Of a stretch of DNA of 64,000 nucleotides, positions 24,237-36,046 are shown piece after piece. The stretch's first letter is position 1. Every line of letters begins with the position of its first letter. The DNA is taken from positions 77,052,109 to 77,116,108 of the forward strand of contig NC_066585.1 of NCBI RefSeq assembly GCF_024323335.1, written 5' to 3'. Origin of the DNA: Lathyrus oleraceus. Taxonomy: Eukaryota; Streptophyta; Magnoliopsida; Fabales; Fabaceae. A program made the position numbers and the translations under genes. A model generated the notes under the pieces. It worked only from the letters and a program-made list of their open reading frames with translations, had not been told where the DNA came from and did no database searches.

Positions 24237-24253
24237 TGTGTGTATGTGTGTGA
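24157..24253 (+). repeat. (GT)n microsatellite
   Basis: About 95 bases of GT/TG with a few interruptions, located between the two opposed copia-type LTRs. Confidence 0.95.
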
Positions 24254-24559
24254 TTTGCCTTAGTACCTTAAGAGTTATTCTCCTACTTTCACAAGACTTT
24301 GGTCACTTAGATAGACACGACTAGGCGAGCTTTCACACTTCCTCTCTTTCATAACTCTGAAGCTTTCAAGTCCATTTTCCAGATATTTAGATCATATAAT
24401 AACTTCATTGAAACCTTTAATATTATACTTGATGAGGATTGATAAATCAACAAGTTAATCACTATCATCCAAGAGTTGGAAATATATTATTGTGGAACTA
24501 TTTTCTTATAGGTTCAATCAAGATTGATCAAAGCTAAGTAAGTCAGCCCTATCATGGTT

Positions 24560-26150
24560 TTGATGATGACAACTCTTCTTTGATAACAACTTGTGAATAT
24601 TCATCTTAAATCAAAGGCAAATCAGTAAAAGATGCACAAGATTGTTTATTCAAAGCTCTTCCTCCGAATAAAGTCGAAGAGTTAGGGGTTAATGATTTTG
24701 TTTGATATCCACTGATGATTGCATCAAACTTGAAGATATCTCAATCATCATCTCCAATAAGACTCAAGCAAGTTCTTGTGATATTGGTGTATTTAAAAAA
24801 GTCTTCAAACTTCAAAGTATGAAAGAGAGGAAGTGTGAATGATCGCATGATCATGTTTGAGCAATCAGTGTTTTGTAAAAAAACAAGGGATTTTTTAAAA
24901 AAATATTATGGCTAAATCACTCACTCACTAAAACCATTTATAAAGCCTTTATTTCTCAAAGATAGCAACCTAAAAATGTTTTGAAGCCTATCCAGATGGA
25001 TTGGAAACTATCAGAATGATTAAGGCATGTATTTTGAATTGTCCAATCGATTGGATAAGGGAAAATTATGTCCATGATCGATTATGATTGTGTCTTGATA
25101 AAGAGTAACGACTCTATATCAAATCTTTCAGAAATGGGAGAATATAATCGATTATTTAGGTCATTCAATTGGTTGGGATAAAGACCCAATCTGTTGGGCC
25201 ATTAATTTTGACCATGGCTCTTTTCTTTTTTCCTACCAACCTTTGGCATATAAATGAGCTATCTCACTCTCCTCATTCTCTCTCTAAAATATTTTTCTAC
25301 TTTCTCTCGCATCAATTTAGCCACAGTGCTTTGAGAAATTTCTTTAGTTTAAGTGAGAAAACTTGTTCTGGAAAGGGTAAATTTATAAATTCACCAAGAG
25401 ATATTTTCTCTTTAGTGAATATCTTTTCTTAGGAAGTATGTGTTTGAGTTTGAAGCTAAACTCGTTAGAAGCTTTGTTTGGGGATTTAGTATTAAGTCAC
25501 CATTTGGTTCATGAGATGAGCCACATAAGGAAAAACTCTCTTTCGGGGTTCTTGAAGATAATAAGTGAAAATTATTTTCTTCGACTCTTGAGCTCAGCTC
25601 AATGTAAAAGCTCTACTGGGTTTGAGATTAGCCTGGTGTAAAATCTCAGTTCAGTTCTTGAGCTCAGCCCGTGTAAAAGCTCTATTTGGTTTGAGATTAG
25701 CCTGGTGTAAGAGTTCAATTTAGATTGGAGACTAACCGCTCAAAGCTTTATTCATGTTTGGAAGGAAAACTAACCACTTCGGTCTGTTGTTCACTATTCC
25801 ATTGGTAGTAAACCTGAAACTTCATTTTTCCTTGTATAAGGGAGTTCATGAGTTTAACCTACTAAAATCTCATAAGCATTATTAGATACTCTCAAGATCA
25901 AATCTTGGGGCGAATAGTAGGTCACTTCATTTAGACCGAACCTTTATAAATCCTGGTGTCATCTCTTTTCCATTATCTTTTACTTTCTGCATAGTTTTTT
26001 TACTTTGTTTTTTCGTTTCTTTACTCAAACCTTTTCTTGAAAATGTTTTTGAAATCTGATTTAGAACACAACTTTGTTTTAAAATATCATTTTTCAAACC
26101 CACACGATTGACACCCTCTTGTGTATGGAGTCACATGTTCATCAATTACC
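24560..26150 (+). mobile_element. copia-type LTR, plus orientation
   Basis: The segment starts near GTTTTGATGATGACAAC, text common near the start of legume SIRE-type LTRs. It has a TATA-like GCATATAAATGAG at about 25247-25259 and a TAATCGATTA motif at 25145, plus the GAGATTAGCCTGGTGTAA repeats. It lies opposite in orientation to the LTR at 23.4-24.1 kb, with related sequence, so two elements meet head to head here. Its open frames are short and not credible genes. Confidence 0.55.
25585..25720 (+). repeat. short tandem duplication in copia LTR
   Basis: Two copies of a unit of about 70-75 bases: TTGAGCTCAGC ... GTAAAAGCTCTA ... GGTTTGAGATTAGCCTGGTG. Confidence 0.75.
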
Positions 26151-26449
26151 ATCGACTTTAACAAGCATAAGTATTATCGTCATCAAAACATCAAGAAGCT
26201 CACCAAAGTTAGGATCATAAGTTGCATGCATGCAAGCACATAGATCCACCTCAACAAGGGGACTATTCCAATTTGTTCAATATTAATGTTGATGTTAAAC
26301 AACTTGATGTGAAGCAATAGTTGTGCCAAATGAATTTTCGTCTCAAACACCATGATACAATAAGGGTGGTAAGTGTTCATTGTCGTTTTTCTTCACTCAA
26401 TGATTATATACATGTTTAGTTCACCAATATCCGACTGCAAAGCGATGAT
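26151..26449. other. no recognisable gene
   Basis: Nothing supported. It contains the left target-site flank of the MITE. Confidence 0.4.
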
Positions 26450-26457
26450 GTGAAAAC

Positions 26458-26806
26458 TAGGGGTGGCAAACGGGCATGCCCGCCCCGTTTTCGCCCGCCC
26501 CGCAAAAGCCCACAAAAAAACGGGGCGGGGCGGGGCGGTCATAGTTGAGGATGCGGGCCTAAAACTTAGACCCGCCCCGCAGAAAAGTGAGGGCGGGGCG
26601 GGGAAAGCCCGCGGGCACGACACTCTTTAAGCCTAAAAATGCAAAAAAATATGTAAATACATGTGCCCGCAAAAGCCCGCGAAAAAAACGGGGCGGGGCG
26701 GGGCGGACACATTTGAGGGTGAGGGCCTAAATCCTTGGCCCGCCCCGCACAAAAGTGCGGGCAAAACGGGCATTCCCCGCGGGCCGAGCCCGTTTTGCCA
26801 CCCCTA
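26458..26806. mobile_element. GC-rich hAT-type MITE
   Basis: A 349-bp element with terminal inverted repeats. The left end TAGGGGTGGCAAACGGGC matches the reverse complement of the right end with one base indel. It is flanked by a perfect 8-bp duplication GTGAAAAC (26450-26457 and 26807-26814). The TAGGGGTGGCA-type terminus and 8-bp duplication are hAT superfamily features. It encodes nothing; the arginine/proline-rich frames inside it are GC artefacts. The two halves of its interior are related (GGGGCGGGGCGGGGCGG at about 26522 and 26690), so it arose by an internal duplication of about 170 bp. Its GC content contrasts sharply with its AT-rich surroundings. Confidence 0.9.
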
Positions 26807-26814
26807 GTGAAAAC

Positions 26815-27615
26815 CATCTCCTAGATATTTGGTCAGTATAGTACTAGTGAACTGTTTTAGTTGATGGATTATTTATATTCATTATGTTTGTTCATATATT
26901 CAATAATTTCAAATTCTAGATTTCATATGCCTCAAAACACACCCCAATTCTAAAGTTTATTAAAATTGGTTGAAAAAATAAATTCCTTAAAAATGGTTAA
27001 ATACTAAAAAAAACAAATTTATTTTTGTCTATTAAATACTCTCTCTTGACTATAAAATAAAAAATTAAATTAAATAGTTTCTATCAAGTATAAGTGTAAC
27101 AATTATGTTTGGATTGATTTTCAATTAAAAACGTATGAATTTATTAAATCTATACAAGTTTGGTTTAGTTCGGTAATTGTGTTTTCACAAATGAAACTAA
27201 ACTAAATTAACTAGTTTGGTTTAATTTGAATCGGGTCAGTTGATCAACTTAAAATACTTTTTTTTCAAAAATATCATTCATGCGGTAACAATTCTATATC
27301 ACACTATCATTTTTTTCAACCTATCATTTCTTCAAACAAATGATTTCATGCTCTCTATTTTAAAACAAATTCAAGCTAAATAAAATTAATTCATACAAGA
27401 TATTCAAAATTTAATAAATCCACACAACATACTAAAAATAATGGTAGTTCACCATCAAACACAAATACTTTCGTCCTTAAATTAAATAAATTCATACAAC
27501 ATACTCAAAATGATGTAAGTTCACCATCAAATTTAAATAAATGCATACTATATACTCAAAAGGATTTTAGTTCACAATCAAATACAAATAGAAATACCAT
27601 GAAATTAAGTTCATG

Positions 27616-27616
<1 letters not shown>
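26815..27616. other. AT-rich intergenic DNA
   Basis: No gene. A loosely repeated phrase (AAATTAAATAAATTCATACAACATACTCAAAAT, cited here only by its period of about 55-65 bases) recurs at about 27410, 27480 and 27540. Confidence 0.45.

Positions 27617-27618
<2 letters not shown>

Positions 27619-27698
<80 letters not shown>
27619..27698. repeat. (TA)n microsatellite
   Basis: Forty uninterrupted TA units, self-complementary. Confidence 0.97.
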
Positions 27699-27702
<4 letters not shown>

Positions 27703-27834
27703 TAATTACAGTAAATCAATAATAAAGAATTATATGTTATACCCTGCTATATATTTATTCAATAATAAAAGGCTAAAATAAATTATCCCTGATAAAAAGT
27801 TTTTGTTTAAATAACTTTTTTTTAGAAAAGATTC

Positions 27835-29900
27835 TGTCATACCCCAATTTTGTCCTACCATTTATTTACGTTTAACTTATTTTGCATTGCATTGTATCAT
27901 TCTCAATCCCATACTAGTTGCATTCTTATTCCTTTTGCATTGCTTCATAACAAACCATTTGGCCCTTGACCATGATCATTCATAATTTGATTGTATTTGT
28001 CTCATTTGCATTCACATTTCATCCATAATAGGCCATTTGGCCTATGTCCACGAGCATTCATATTTAGATCTTGTGTATGACCTTGTCCTTTAAGGTCTAA
28101 TTTCATCTTAGGTCACATAATATTAGCATAGTTCTTGCATTTTAAACTTGGTTCATCATTCATTATAGTATATTCTTGCATTCATGATTCCATGTTCATA
28201 GTAAATGAGGAGGTCTATCTTAATTTTTCCAAGTGCTCTATGAAGATGTTATGACATAGCATCCAAAAACCAATTGGAAGTTTATTATTGGAATAGGTCT
28301 TTATTATTTATAAAGTGAATATCCATCATATTCTCATACTACATATTACATAGCTTATGTTTCACATTACATTGCATGGAGTTTTAGGAACCAAGTCAAA
28401 TTAAAGGCCATAGTTCACTCATTTTGTCATACAGGTTATTTAACTTGCAAAAGAGAATGAATAATTGAGTTGATACAAGTTAATTTGCATTATTTTACAT
28501 TGCCAATATATTAGTATATCAATAATATAAAAAATAGAAAAATACAAAAATACCAAAATGAAAAGGGGATTTCATTTTGCACAATCAACTTTGGCCTACA
28601 TTTTCCACATAAGCATGCTCGTCATTATCGGCTCATGATTCCTCATACCATCACCATGATTTTTTGAGTTGATCAACATGTCCACACATCCACACCCTGC
28701 ATCACAAATAAACAAAAAAAAATACAAGTATCAAAACAAATTAAAAATCACACATGTCTCTTAGCAGCAGTTCAATTTCATCATCATATCATAATGCATC
28801 CAACAACATATCATACATACATAATTTTAATTAAAATAAAATAACAAAAATAATCAAACAAACATCATCAAACAAACAAACTGCAATGATAAACGCGTGA
28901 ATCATGTTATCATTCATCCATAAAATACAACACTAACATCATACACGTTTAACATCATACATCATTTTAATAAACAAAAGCAAACAAAATAAATTGTAAC
29001 AATTCAAGCAGTGAAACACATGAGCAAGCATACCATTTATCTCCATGAACTCAAATCATCACCCATCATCAATAAACACATTTCCTAACTATCATACCCT
29101 AAATTTTACACTGAGTTTCTCACTCACATCAGCATAGCATAATCTATCCATTTTGTCGTGCATTTCTTCCGTTAAAAGAATTCATGAGGGTTCAGATAAA
29201 AAGTCAAGAATTCTGACATTTTATATAGTCTTGATGATATTTATTCAGTCATCTGTTGATTAAGAAGTCAAAAGACCTGATTTCTGAATCCTAGTGCATC
29301 CCATTTTCTATTTCATCATGTTTCAGAGGTCTAGAGGGTGATAATCGAGGGTATTATCGTCATCTAAATCTTTGTAGAGTTTAATTGTAATTGAGAATTA
29401 GAAGTAAAATGGTCCAAGATCGATTCATTTGCATCTGATTGTCTATTCACGATTTATTAAGTCAGCAATTCAGTACATCCCCAAGACACCTGCATTAACT
29501 ACTCATCATGACATGCATTTTATTTTGTGTAGCGCTTAAAATATCGGTCAAATTAAATTTTTGGATCTACAGACATATCGATTAAATCGTTTCTCAATTG
29601 TACGTCAAATTAGCGGGTGAAATTTTTCAAAATCGAGCTTGCAAACGTCAGTATTCTTAATCTACAGTTCCCGTTCATTTTTTAACCGGTCGTTTTAATT
29701 TTCCGATTACTTTTTCGATCGCATTTTGAGTAACCTAAGTCTTTTAACCGGTCATTTTTTATTTCAAAATATGATTAAAACATGTATGTTTCCGAAAAGT
29801 TTATTTCGTGTTGATCATTTTACTGCATTCATTTTAATTTTTTGGGCATTTTTTGCGTCCGATTTCTACTCATTTGTATCCCTTTTATTTTATGTCTTTT
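27835..29900 (+). mobile_element. Ogre-type LTR start, plus orientation
   Basis: Starts TGTCATACCCCAATTTTG, the same type of terminus as the LTRs at 36047 (TGTAACACCCCAAAATTT) and 54696 (TGTAAGACCCAAATTTTG). It is followed by long AT-rich U3-like text. The right limit is unclear because the segment runs into A/T-rich repeats and then a minus-orientation LTR. No genes. Confidence 0.55.
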
Positions 29901-30237
29901 ATCAAAATAATCAGCAAAATGAAATAGAATTAACTGTAGTTTTGTTTCGATTTTATTGTCTTTATTTTTTGGTGTTTAACTTTATTTAGCTTTTCTAAAT
30001 TGTTTGATTTTTTTTTGTGAGTTTTCTTGTGTGTATTGTTGTTGTGTTGAGAAAAATTGTTCTTTCTGATCGTATTTTTGGTTCTTCTAATTCAATTCAA
30101 TTGACTTTAGGATATTTTCTTTTTTTTATGGTGTTTTCCTAACTTAATATTGTGATTTAATAAAAAAAATAGAAAAATATAATACTAATGTAACTAAATA
30201 ACAAAAGTAATTAGATAAACAAAATAATACTAGTAAC

Positions 30238-30238
30238 A

Positions 30239-30306
<68 letters not shown>

Positions 30307-30540
30307 TATCACTAATAATGATAAAAAGTTAATAGTAATGAAAATATAATATCAATAATACTAATAATATATCCCTAATAATGATAAAAAGTTAATAGTA
30401 ATGAAAATATAAACAATAATACTAATAATATATCCCTAATAATAATAAAAAGTTAATAGTAATGAAAATATAATAACAATAATACTAATAATATATCCCT
30501 AATAATGATTAAAAAAGAGTTAATAGTAATGAAAATAGTA
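30238..30540 (+). repeat. (AAT)n tract and four tandem copies of a ~60-bp unit
   Basis: A run of AAT (30238-30305), then repeats of the phrase ATATCCCTAATAATGATAAA / AAGTTAATAGTAATGAAAAT (at about 30303, 30366, 30428 and 30492). It lies within the zone where two Ogre-type LTR pieces meet. Confidence 0.85.
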
Positions 30541-30599
30541 ATAATAATATCTAAAAAATAATAATGCTGAAAAATAAAAAGGTAGAATATAGAGAAAAG

Positions 30600-31230
30600 A
30601 AATCATAAAAAAATGCAATAAAAAAGGTGGAATCCCGAGAAAGTTACAGTAGTTGTGTAATTAACAGTATATAATGAGTAAATTTTGAAAATATAATGAA
30701 TAAAGGAAATATAAAAAAAGTAATGAACAAATTTTAAAAAAAAAATCATCATAGAATCATCATTTAGTTTAAGAAAACAAATTGAGATAAAAGAAAGACG
30801 TAAAACAAACTAATTAAAAAAATTGAGACCCTTTTGAAAAAAAGTTTGAGACTCTGTAAAATTTTGTGTGTTTGAGTGAGGCTATGTGTGAAATTCTCTA
30901 ATTCATTCTAATTCTTGTGTGAAAATTAGTGTGGAAAAGGATCTTATTTTTATACTAATAACTAGGTTAAAAAAATAGTTAAAAAAATTAAATTGTGTCA
31001 AATTAAAAATTAAATCAATTTTTTTTATGAAGAATATCACAAGAAAAAGGTCCTGGTTCATTGCCTGATCACGAAGTTATAAAAAGTGCTAAAAATAACA
31101 AATCATCGAACTCAAGACCTCTCCTTTGTAACTTCTTTCACGCTCTTATACCAACTATGCCATTTCATTTATTCGAAATAAAGGGGCACTATAAAACATA
31201 TGAAGGATGGACAAAATTTTGGGTACGACA
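30600..31230 (-). mobile_element. Ogre-type LTR start, minus orientation
   Basis: On the minus strand the LTR starts TGTCGTACCCAAAATTTT at 31230. It is preceded (31245-31231) by the purine-rich AAATAGAGGCAGT, the same PPT form as AATAGGGGCAGC before the 3' LTR at 46324. A TATA-like AGTATAAAAATAAG lies at about 30945. The left limit is not resolved. This is the 3' LTR of a minus-strand element whose interior (31246-31410) is almost wholly deleted. Confidence 0.55.
31020..31175 (-). mobile_element. possible tRNA-derived SINE inside LTR
   Basis: Minus strand: TGGCATAGTTGG (31162-31151) fits the tRNA A-box pattern TRGCNNAGYNGG. GAGTTCGATGA (31113-31103) resembles a B-box at normal spacing. The segment ends in an A run near 31020. 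No target duplication found. The LTR itself could produce the match by chance. Confidence 0.35.
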
Positions 31231-31410
31231 ACTGCCTCTATTTAATCACCTTTGAACTGAGATGATGATGATAGTGAGTCTTCATCATCTCATGGTGCAA
31301 GATGATTAAATACATATAGGAGCCATAATTGTATTCATGGAGTTAGTAGAGTTTAGGGATTAGTAAGGACTGGATGACTCTGGTACTCTTTTGGTATCCA
31401 AACCAACCTT

Positions 31411-33278
31411 AAGTACGAACAAAACACAAAGATAAGAAGTTTTCAAATAATAACTAATAAAATGCCATAGATTACCAGTAAGGGGGTTGTTTACATAGAG
31501 GAAAGGTATTAGCATCCAAAGTGTCCTAGGTACTCCTAGGGAGTCCTTTTTTATGTGTGCATATGCTTTTGGTATAAAAGATATTTGATAAAATATAGAG
31601 TGGGGGGGGGGGGGGGGCAAGAAAAGAATTTATTGATTATATTTTTGTGTTTGACAAGACCTTCGGTCTTATGCCTACGTACCAACATAAAAATGAGGTA
31701 TCAAAACCCCGTAGTTCGTGGTAAAAATTTCAAAGAAGTTGATGAATTGATTTTCAAAAAATGTTTTAGTAAAAGGGCATAAAAGTCAAAGATTTAAATG
31801 GGGTTGTTAGTTTTTTTTTGTCTTTTGAAATTTAAGTCAATATGGTTAAGTTTATTTACAAATTTGATTAAGAAAAAGTTTAAAAGTCAATGGCATGAGG
31901 CCAAAGTTTCTAATCGTTAAAACATGTCTAAGTTAGAAAACACAAATAAAGAAAGTTTTTTAAAAGAGAGAGAGATTTTGAAATTAAATAAGTGGGAGGA
32001 GATGAAGGGACTACCCTAAGAAAAAATTAAAAGTTAAGAGTTGAAAAGATCTGACCAATGGGATGCAATTCAACAGACAAGAATGTCATATAGAAATCTA
32101 TTTTCCTTTGGAATTTAATCAAGCAACAAGCAATAAGAAATTAGAAATATCCAGACATCAATGAAGATCAAGGAATCAAATAAAGATAGTCATATTCAAG
32201 CAAGCATTCTAATAGCTAGCAGTCTTCAGTATCTTCCAATGTATCAGATGAAATATTCCTTGATCAAATCAGAACAAAACATCAGACATGACCAATAACA
32301 AAATAATAATTAAGCACAGAGACAGAGTAGTAGATGAATCAAAGAGATCTAAAATCTTGTATCAGATAAAAGTCACTGTCAAAGATAGTTCAGTCTCAGA
32401 TGTTGGCATTGCCCAAGTCCTTTAGCATAGGGAATGTTGCCTAATCCTAAGTCCAAGAGTTCAGATCAAGTCCCAACAGTCCACCAAATGTTTCATAGGT
32501 TTTTGTTGTTGTTATTAGGTGTTTTAGGGTCCTAAGACCATAAACAAAATCAAAACACACAAACAAATATATACAATTACAAGATATGGCTCAAATGAGC
32601 AGACTGAAAATGATTGAATCATAAACAAGTTATATGGAATGTAAATGGCATGACTTGAAAGTAAAAGTATAATGAATAAGAGTTAGTCAAATGGTTAGTC
32701 AAATGTTAGTGTTGAGTTTTAATTGATTAAGTCATTCTTTGGAGAATACTCAACCATTCATTCACAAGTGTGAATCCTTAAACCAAGACATCTTTCATGA
32801 GATGGGCTCTAACTTGGATAATTCAAACAAGTATGCCACTAGCTCTCATGAAAGGAAAAAAGGTCAAGTCTCCACACAATTCCATGAAGAATGAGAGACT
32901 TACAATCTCACTTACTAGAATGTTATGCTTTGAGGGTCGAATTTAGCTTTATGTTAAACAATCATAATTGGACTTATGTAGAAGTCACAACTATCTGAGG
33001 TCGGGCAATAAACATATAGATGTTAATGCATGTTAGAGATTTGGTACAAATTGATCATGAGAAGAATATGGATGAAGATGAAGAGGGAAAGGGAAATAGA
33101 AACACAAATTGATCATGAGAAGAATTTCATCTGATCAATATCATCCATTCATTTTGGGATATGAAATGTACATTTTATCAATCCCCTAAATCCAATGGTT
33201 TTGATAAAACAAAAGTCAAATCAACCATGACCAAGGCCCGAACAGAAAGTGAAACATCAAAATACTATAAAAATGGCT
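31411..33278 (-). mobile_element. Ogre-type LTR copy, truncated
   Basis: Collinear with 51535-53520 over nearly 2 kb. Shared blocks include GTGTCCTAGGTACTCCTA, CTACGTAC with ACATAAAAATGAGG, CAAGAATGTCATATAGAAA, CAAGTCCTTT, and CTATCTGAGGTCGGGCAATA / CTATCTAAGGTCGGGCAATA. About 110 bases of its end are missing on the left (similarity stops at 31411). On the right it is cut by the Tat-type LTR at 33279, in the phrase AAAAATGGCT that is continuous at 53520. No genes. Confidence 0.85.
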
Positions 33279-33718
33279 GTTGGTTCGTCAACAATCTCTA
33301 GCCTTCCTATGAGAGGGTTACTTGCAGGACCGACTACAAAGTCCTAGACTTAGTGTTTTGAGCATATGGCGTTTTGGTAAACAATGTTTTTGAAAGGTTT
33401 AAAGAGTGTAAACGTAACTCTTGATGAGTTAGGGATATGGTAAAAATAAGACAAACAAGAGTGTATAAATAGAAGAGCAAGAAATCAAAGGTAAATTTGG
33501 GTAAAAATTAAATGACTTATAAATGTAAGGTGGAGGCAAAGTACATTTTTTAGGAGATTGACTCTTTTCTCATAAACGCTTGGTACTTCAAGTTTTACTC
33601 CTATTGCAAATGTTCAAAATGCCACCACTAGAATCTCCCCTAACACTGGCTTAAATACTAATTAAAAGTAACCTTATGTAGGTTACAAAAACATCTCGTG
33701 ATGCCACGTGTCGGTCCA
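33279..33718 (-). mobile_element. 3' LTR of minus-strand Tat-type element
   Basis: A 440-bp LTR starting TGGACCGACACG at 33718 and ending GAACCAACA at 33279 (minus strand), next to a polypurine tract. The same family is present in opposite orientation at 1-380. The element continues rightward as antisense ORF and pol. Its 5' LTR and gag would lie beyond the window. The element inserted in an Ogre-type LTR. Confidence 0.75.
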
Positions 33719-33728
33719 CTTCCCCCCA
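33719..33728 (-). promoter_or_regulatory. polypurine tract of Tat-type element
   Basis: The minus strand reads TGGGGGGAAG immediately before the LTR start, the expected plus-strand priming site. Confidence 0.7.
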
Positions 33729-34326
33729 TGTCGGTAAATAACTACCCACGTTCTTTGATTGCCCACGACTGCCTTCACCATTCAAGACTTCGACTTCGAC
33801 TGAGGCTTATAAATGTCGACCTATAGACGCGTCCACCATCCTGTCAAGGATGCTCCGACAAGTTCCTTAGTCGAACTGACTTCCTTCTCTGGATGAAATT
33901 GGTTAGCTAACAAATTGCCCCCTGAAAAGGCTAGTTTCGACATGAGCATATCGATCGAGGAACTAGCCTTTTGATGCCTTAAATTTTGGCTAGCCGTCTT
34001 ATCATTACTCATGCCCTATTATGTGATGATAACTTTTTTCGTCCGCGCGATTTCCTAGACACTCCATCATCATTAGCAGTTATCCCTAGGTCGTGGGGTC
34101 CCAACCGAAACCCATTAACTCTTCTTACTACTTCCCAGCCAGTCACTTGTCAATCATTTAGTGCTCGACTGTTCACCTTGCTAGCCTATAAATATCTCTT
34201 TCTTCTTCTTCAAACACTCTTCTGCTTCCATACTCACGTATATTTTACGCTCATACCTTCAACAACTTCTACAATGTAACTTATCACCCAGAATCTCAAA
34301 ACTCCAGTCATTTGTCTCATATCATC
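33729..34326 (+). promoter_or_regulatory. putative promoter and 5' leader of antisense ORF
   Basis: The region holds a TATA box, TATAAATA at 34187-34194, followed by a pyrimidine-rich leader (TCTTTCTTCTTCTTC) and CAAACACTC-type text. The first large frame opens at ATG 34327 (ATCATGGCT), about 130 bases after the TATA box. An ATG at 34274 is followed at once by a stop. Promoter activity is inferred, not shown. Confidence 0.55.
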
Positions 34327-35623
34327 ATGGCTTCCTTTTCTCATGTCAAAGACATCACTACCTATGCTACTGGAAACAATCCCATTGCTTTCAAGCTTAC
34401 TACTAAAGAGGGTATGAATCGCATTCCTCAACCCACATCCTCTGATGAAGCCGTTATGAAGAATTGGCAACGCCAGATGTTGATACCTTTCGTGGTTGAT
34501 AAGAAATTTCTAGTGTTCCATGGACCTCTTGCTGACCCGAAATCTTCCCTAAAGGCCATTGAACCCTTTTTTCCTGGGTACAAACCTGCTACTCCTCCTG
34601 CTTTTGATAAATCTTTCGTACTCGACGTCAGATACGTGGAGGAAAAATCCAGGGTTTTTAGGTCCATGCCTACTCTTGGAAACAAGGAATACCTGGCATG
34701 GCTTAACAAAGTCCAACGATCCTTTACAGATAGTGAAGAGCTATATTGCCCTGGCGATCCAGATTCATGAGGGTCAACAGGTGTCTTTAGGAAAATTGCT
34801 ACTGGCCTCCTTGTATCAGGCTCTGGGGTTGGCAACCCAGAAACTGAAGTTTCTTTCAAACCCTCCTAAAGCCCTGAATATGTCAGGTCCTTTATGGCTC
34901 TTACAACATTGGTTAAACGCTACCCTTGAGTATCAGTTAGGATACACAATGTCGAAGTATATTATGCGACTGAATGAAGATAGACCGATCGAAGGATCCA
35001 AGTTGGCTTTGACGACCTATCAGGAGACTCCTAATACACATATTTTCATGAAATATTTAAATATGTTCATCGAAGCAGAAAAATTTGCTCCTGGTATAGC
35101 GCCATTTGCTGACTGGACCTTTGGCCCTAAATGGTTCAAAGATCCCTTTCCCGGTGTCTCTCCACAGACTACAGCCCAATGGAACGTGATATGGATAACT
35201 TTCTTGACTCCTAGCTTGTTGTCTTACAGGATTGAACCAGGGTCGAAGGGGTTCGGTTTCATTAGCTATCAACCGAACCTTGTAGCTCGTCAGTTTGGCC
35301 TAAGCTAGATCGTTCTTAAGCCTCTGGTATCTCCTAACACCGACATTGTCTGGTCTGGTCGATCGTTAACAGCTGATGATCACAAAGCTTGCCTCTTTTT
35401 TTGTAAATATACTAACCGTTACGAACTCCCAGTCTTCAGATTTCAACAATCTTTCCTAACAACCATTGATTTTGACGAATGGTGGAATTCCTACCACATT
35501 CGTGCTTTCCCAAGTGACCAGTTTCTTCAAAACATGGTCGACGCACTTTCCACTCTCGCCGGTGATGTACCGCCTCTGCCTCTGTCTGTTAACGCTCTCG
35601 ACCCAAAAATCCAAAATCCTCAA

Positions 35624-35682
35624 GTCAACGAACTTTTTTACCTTACGACTTTTATCACCTCTTCACACATTTTAATATTTAG
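35624..35682 (+). other. possible short intron in antisense ORF
   Basis: GT at 35624 and AG at 35681-35682 after T-rich text. Removal joins codons ...NPQ to VPEEVLVVDDE in phase 0, while reading through changes frame. At 59 bases it is short for a plant intron, so a decayed frame is the alternative. Confidence 0.4.
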
Positions 35683-35937
35683 GTACCTGAGGAAGTGCTT
35701 GTGGTGGACGATGAGGATTCTAACGGGAGTGTGCATTTGCGTATTTTTTCTACATCAAAAGCACCTCCCAAAACTCCTCTTACCCCTATGCAACGGAAGA
35801 AACCTCAAGCCCAGAAGACTCCAACGAAAGTGACTCCAAGGGTATCCCCAACAGTCCAGGACGATATCGAAGAAGTTCTCACTCCTCGTGATTCAGGGAG
35901 GAATCCCACTGCTTCTCCAACCCCTGTGGACCTGCAG

Positions 35938-36010
35938 GTATTTGTCCATAATCCTCCCCATTATCTACAAGTTTCTCTTCGTCATGTGATCTAACACTTC
36001 TACCTTTTAG
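35938..36010 (+). other. probable intron in antisense ORF
   Basis: A 73-bp segment with donor CAG/GTATTT and acceptor CTACCTTTTAG/GG, T-rich and with in-frame stops. Removal joins ...PVDLQ to GPVGSPIEVET in phase 0 and leads to the frame that continues after the insertion. It is spliceable only on the strand opposite to the element's genomic RNA. Confidence 0.6.
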
Positions 36011-36046
36011 GGACCGGTGGGCTCTCCGATTGAGGTCGAGACCGTG

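Larger units (their letters stand above)
34327..36046 (+). pseudogene. antisense ORF of Tat-type element, 5' part (PMD-like)
   Basis: A plus-strand protein lies between the PPT and pol of a minus-strand retroelement, i.e. antisense to it. It starts at 34327 with MASFSHVKDIT. It shifts frame near 34700-34745 and then reads through to 35623 with one TAG at 35306. Conserved-looking blocks are LAIQIHEGQQVSLGKLLLAS, FADWTFGPKWFKDPF, WITFLTPSLLSYRIEPG and ISYQPNLVARQFGLS. They recall the plant mobile domain (aminotransferase-like PMD) family and the extra ORFs known from Tat-lineage elements. A basic, proline/threonine-rich linker follows (35695-35937). Two apparent introns (35624-35682 and 35938-36010) keep the phase. 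The frame is interrupted at 36046 by the 12-kb element and resumes at 48071. Function is unknown. Confidence 0.7.

Noticed and set aside
26393..26817. Two minus-strand frames rich in proline, arginine and alanine
   Set aside because: They cross the MITE borders and reflect its GC-rich composition.
34428..34859. 143-codon minus-strand frame opposite the antisense ORF
   Set aside because: The plus-strand frame carries the conserved blocks and has the TATA box and start context; the minus frame has none.
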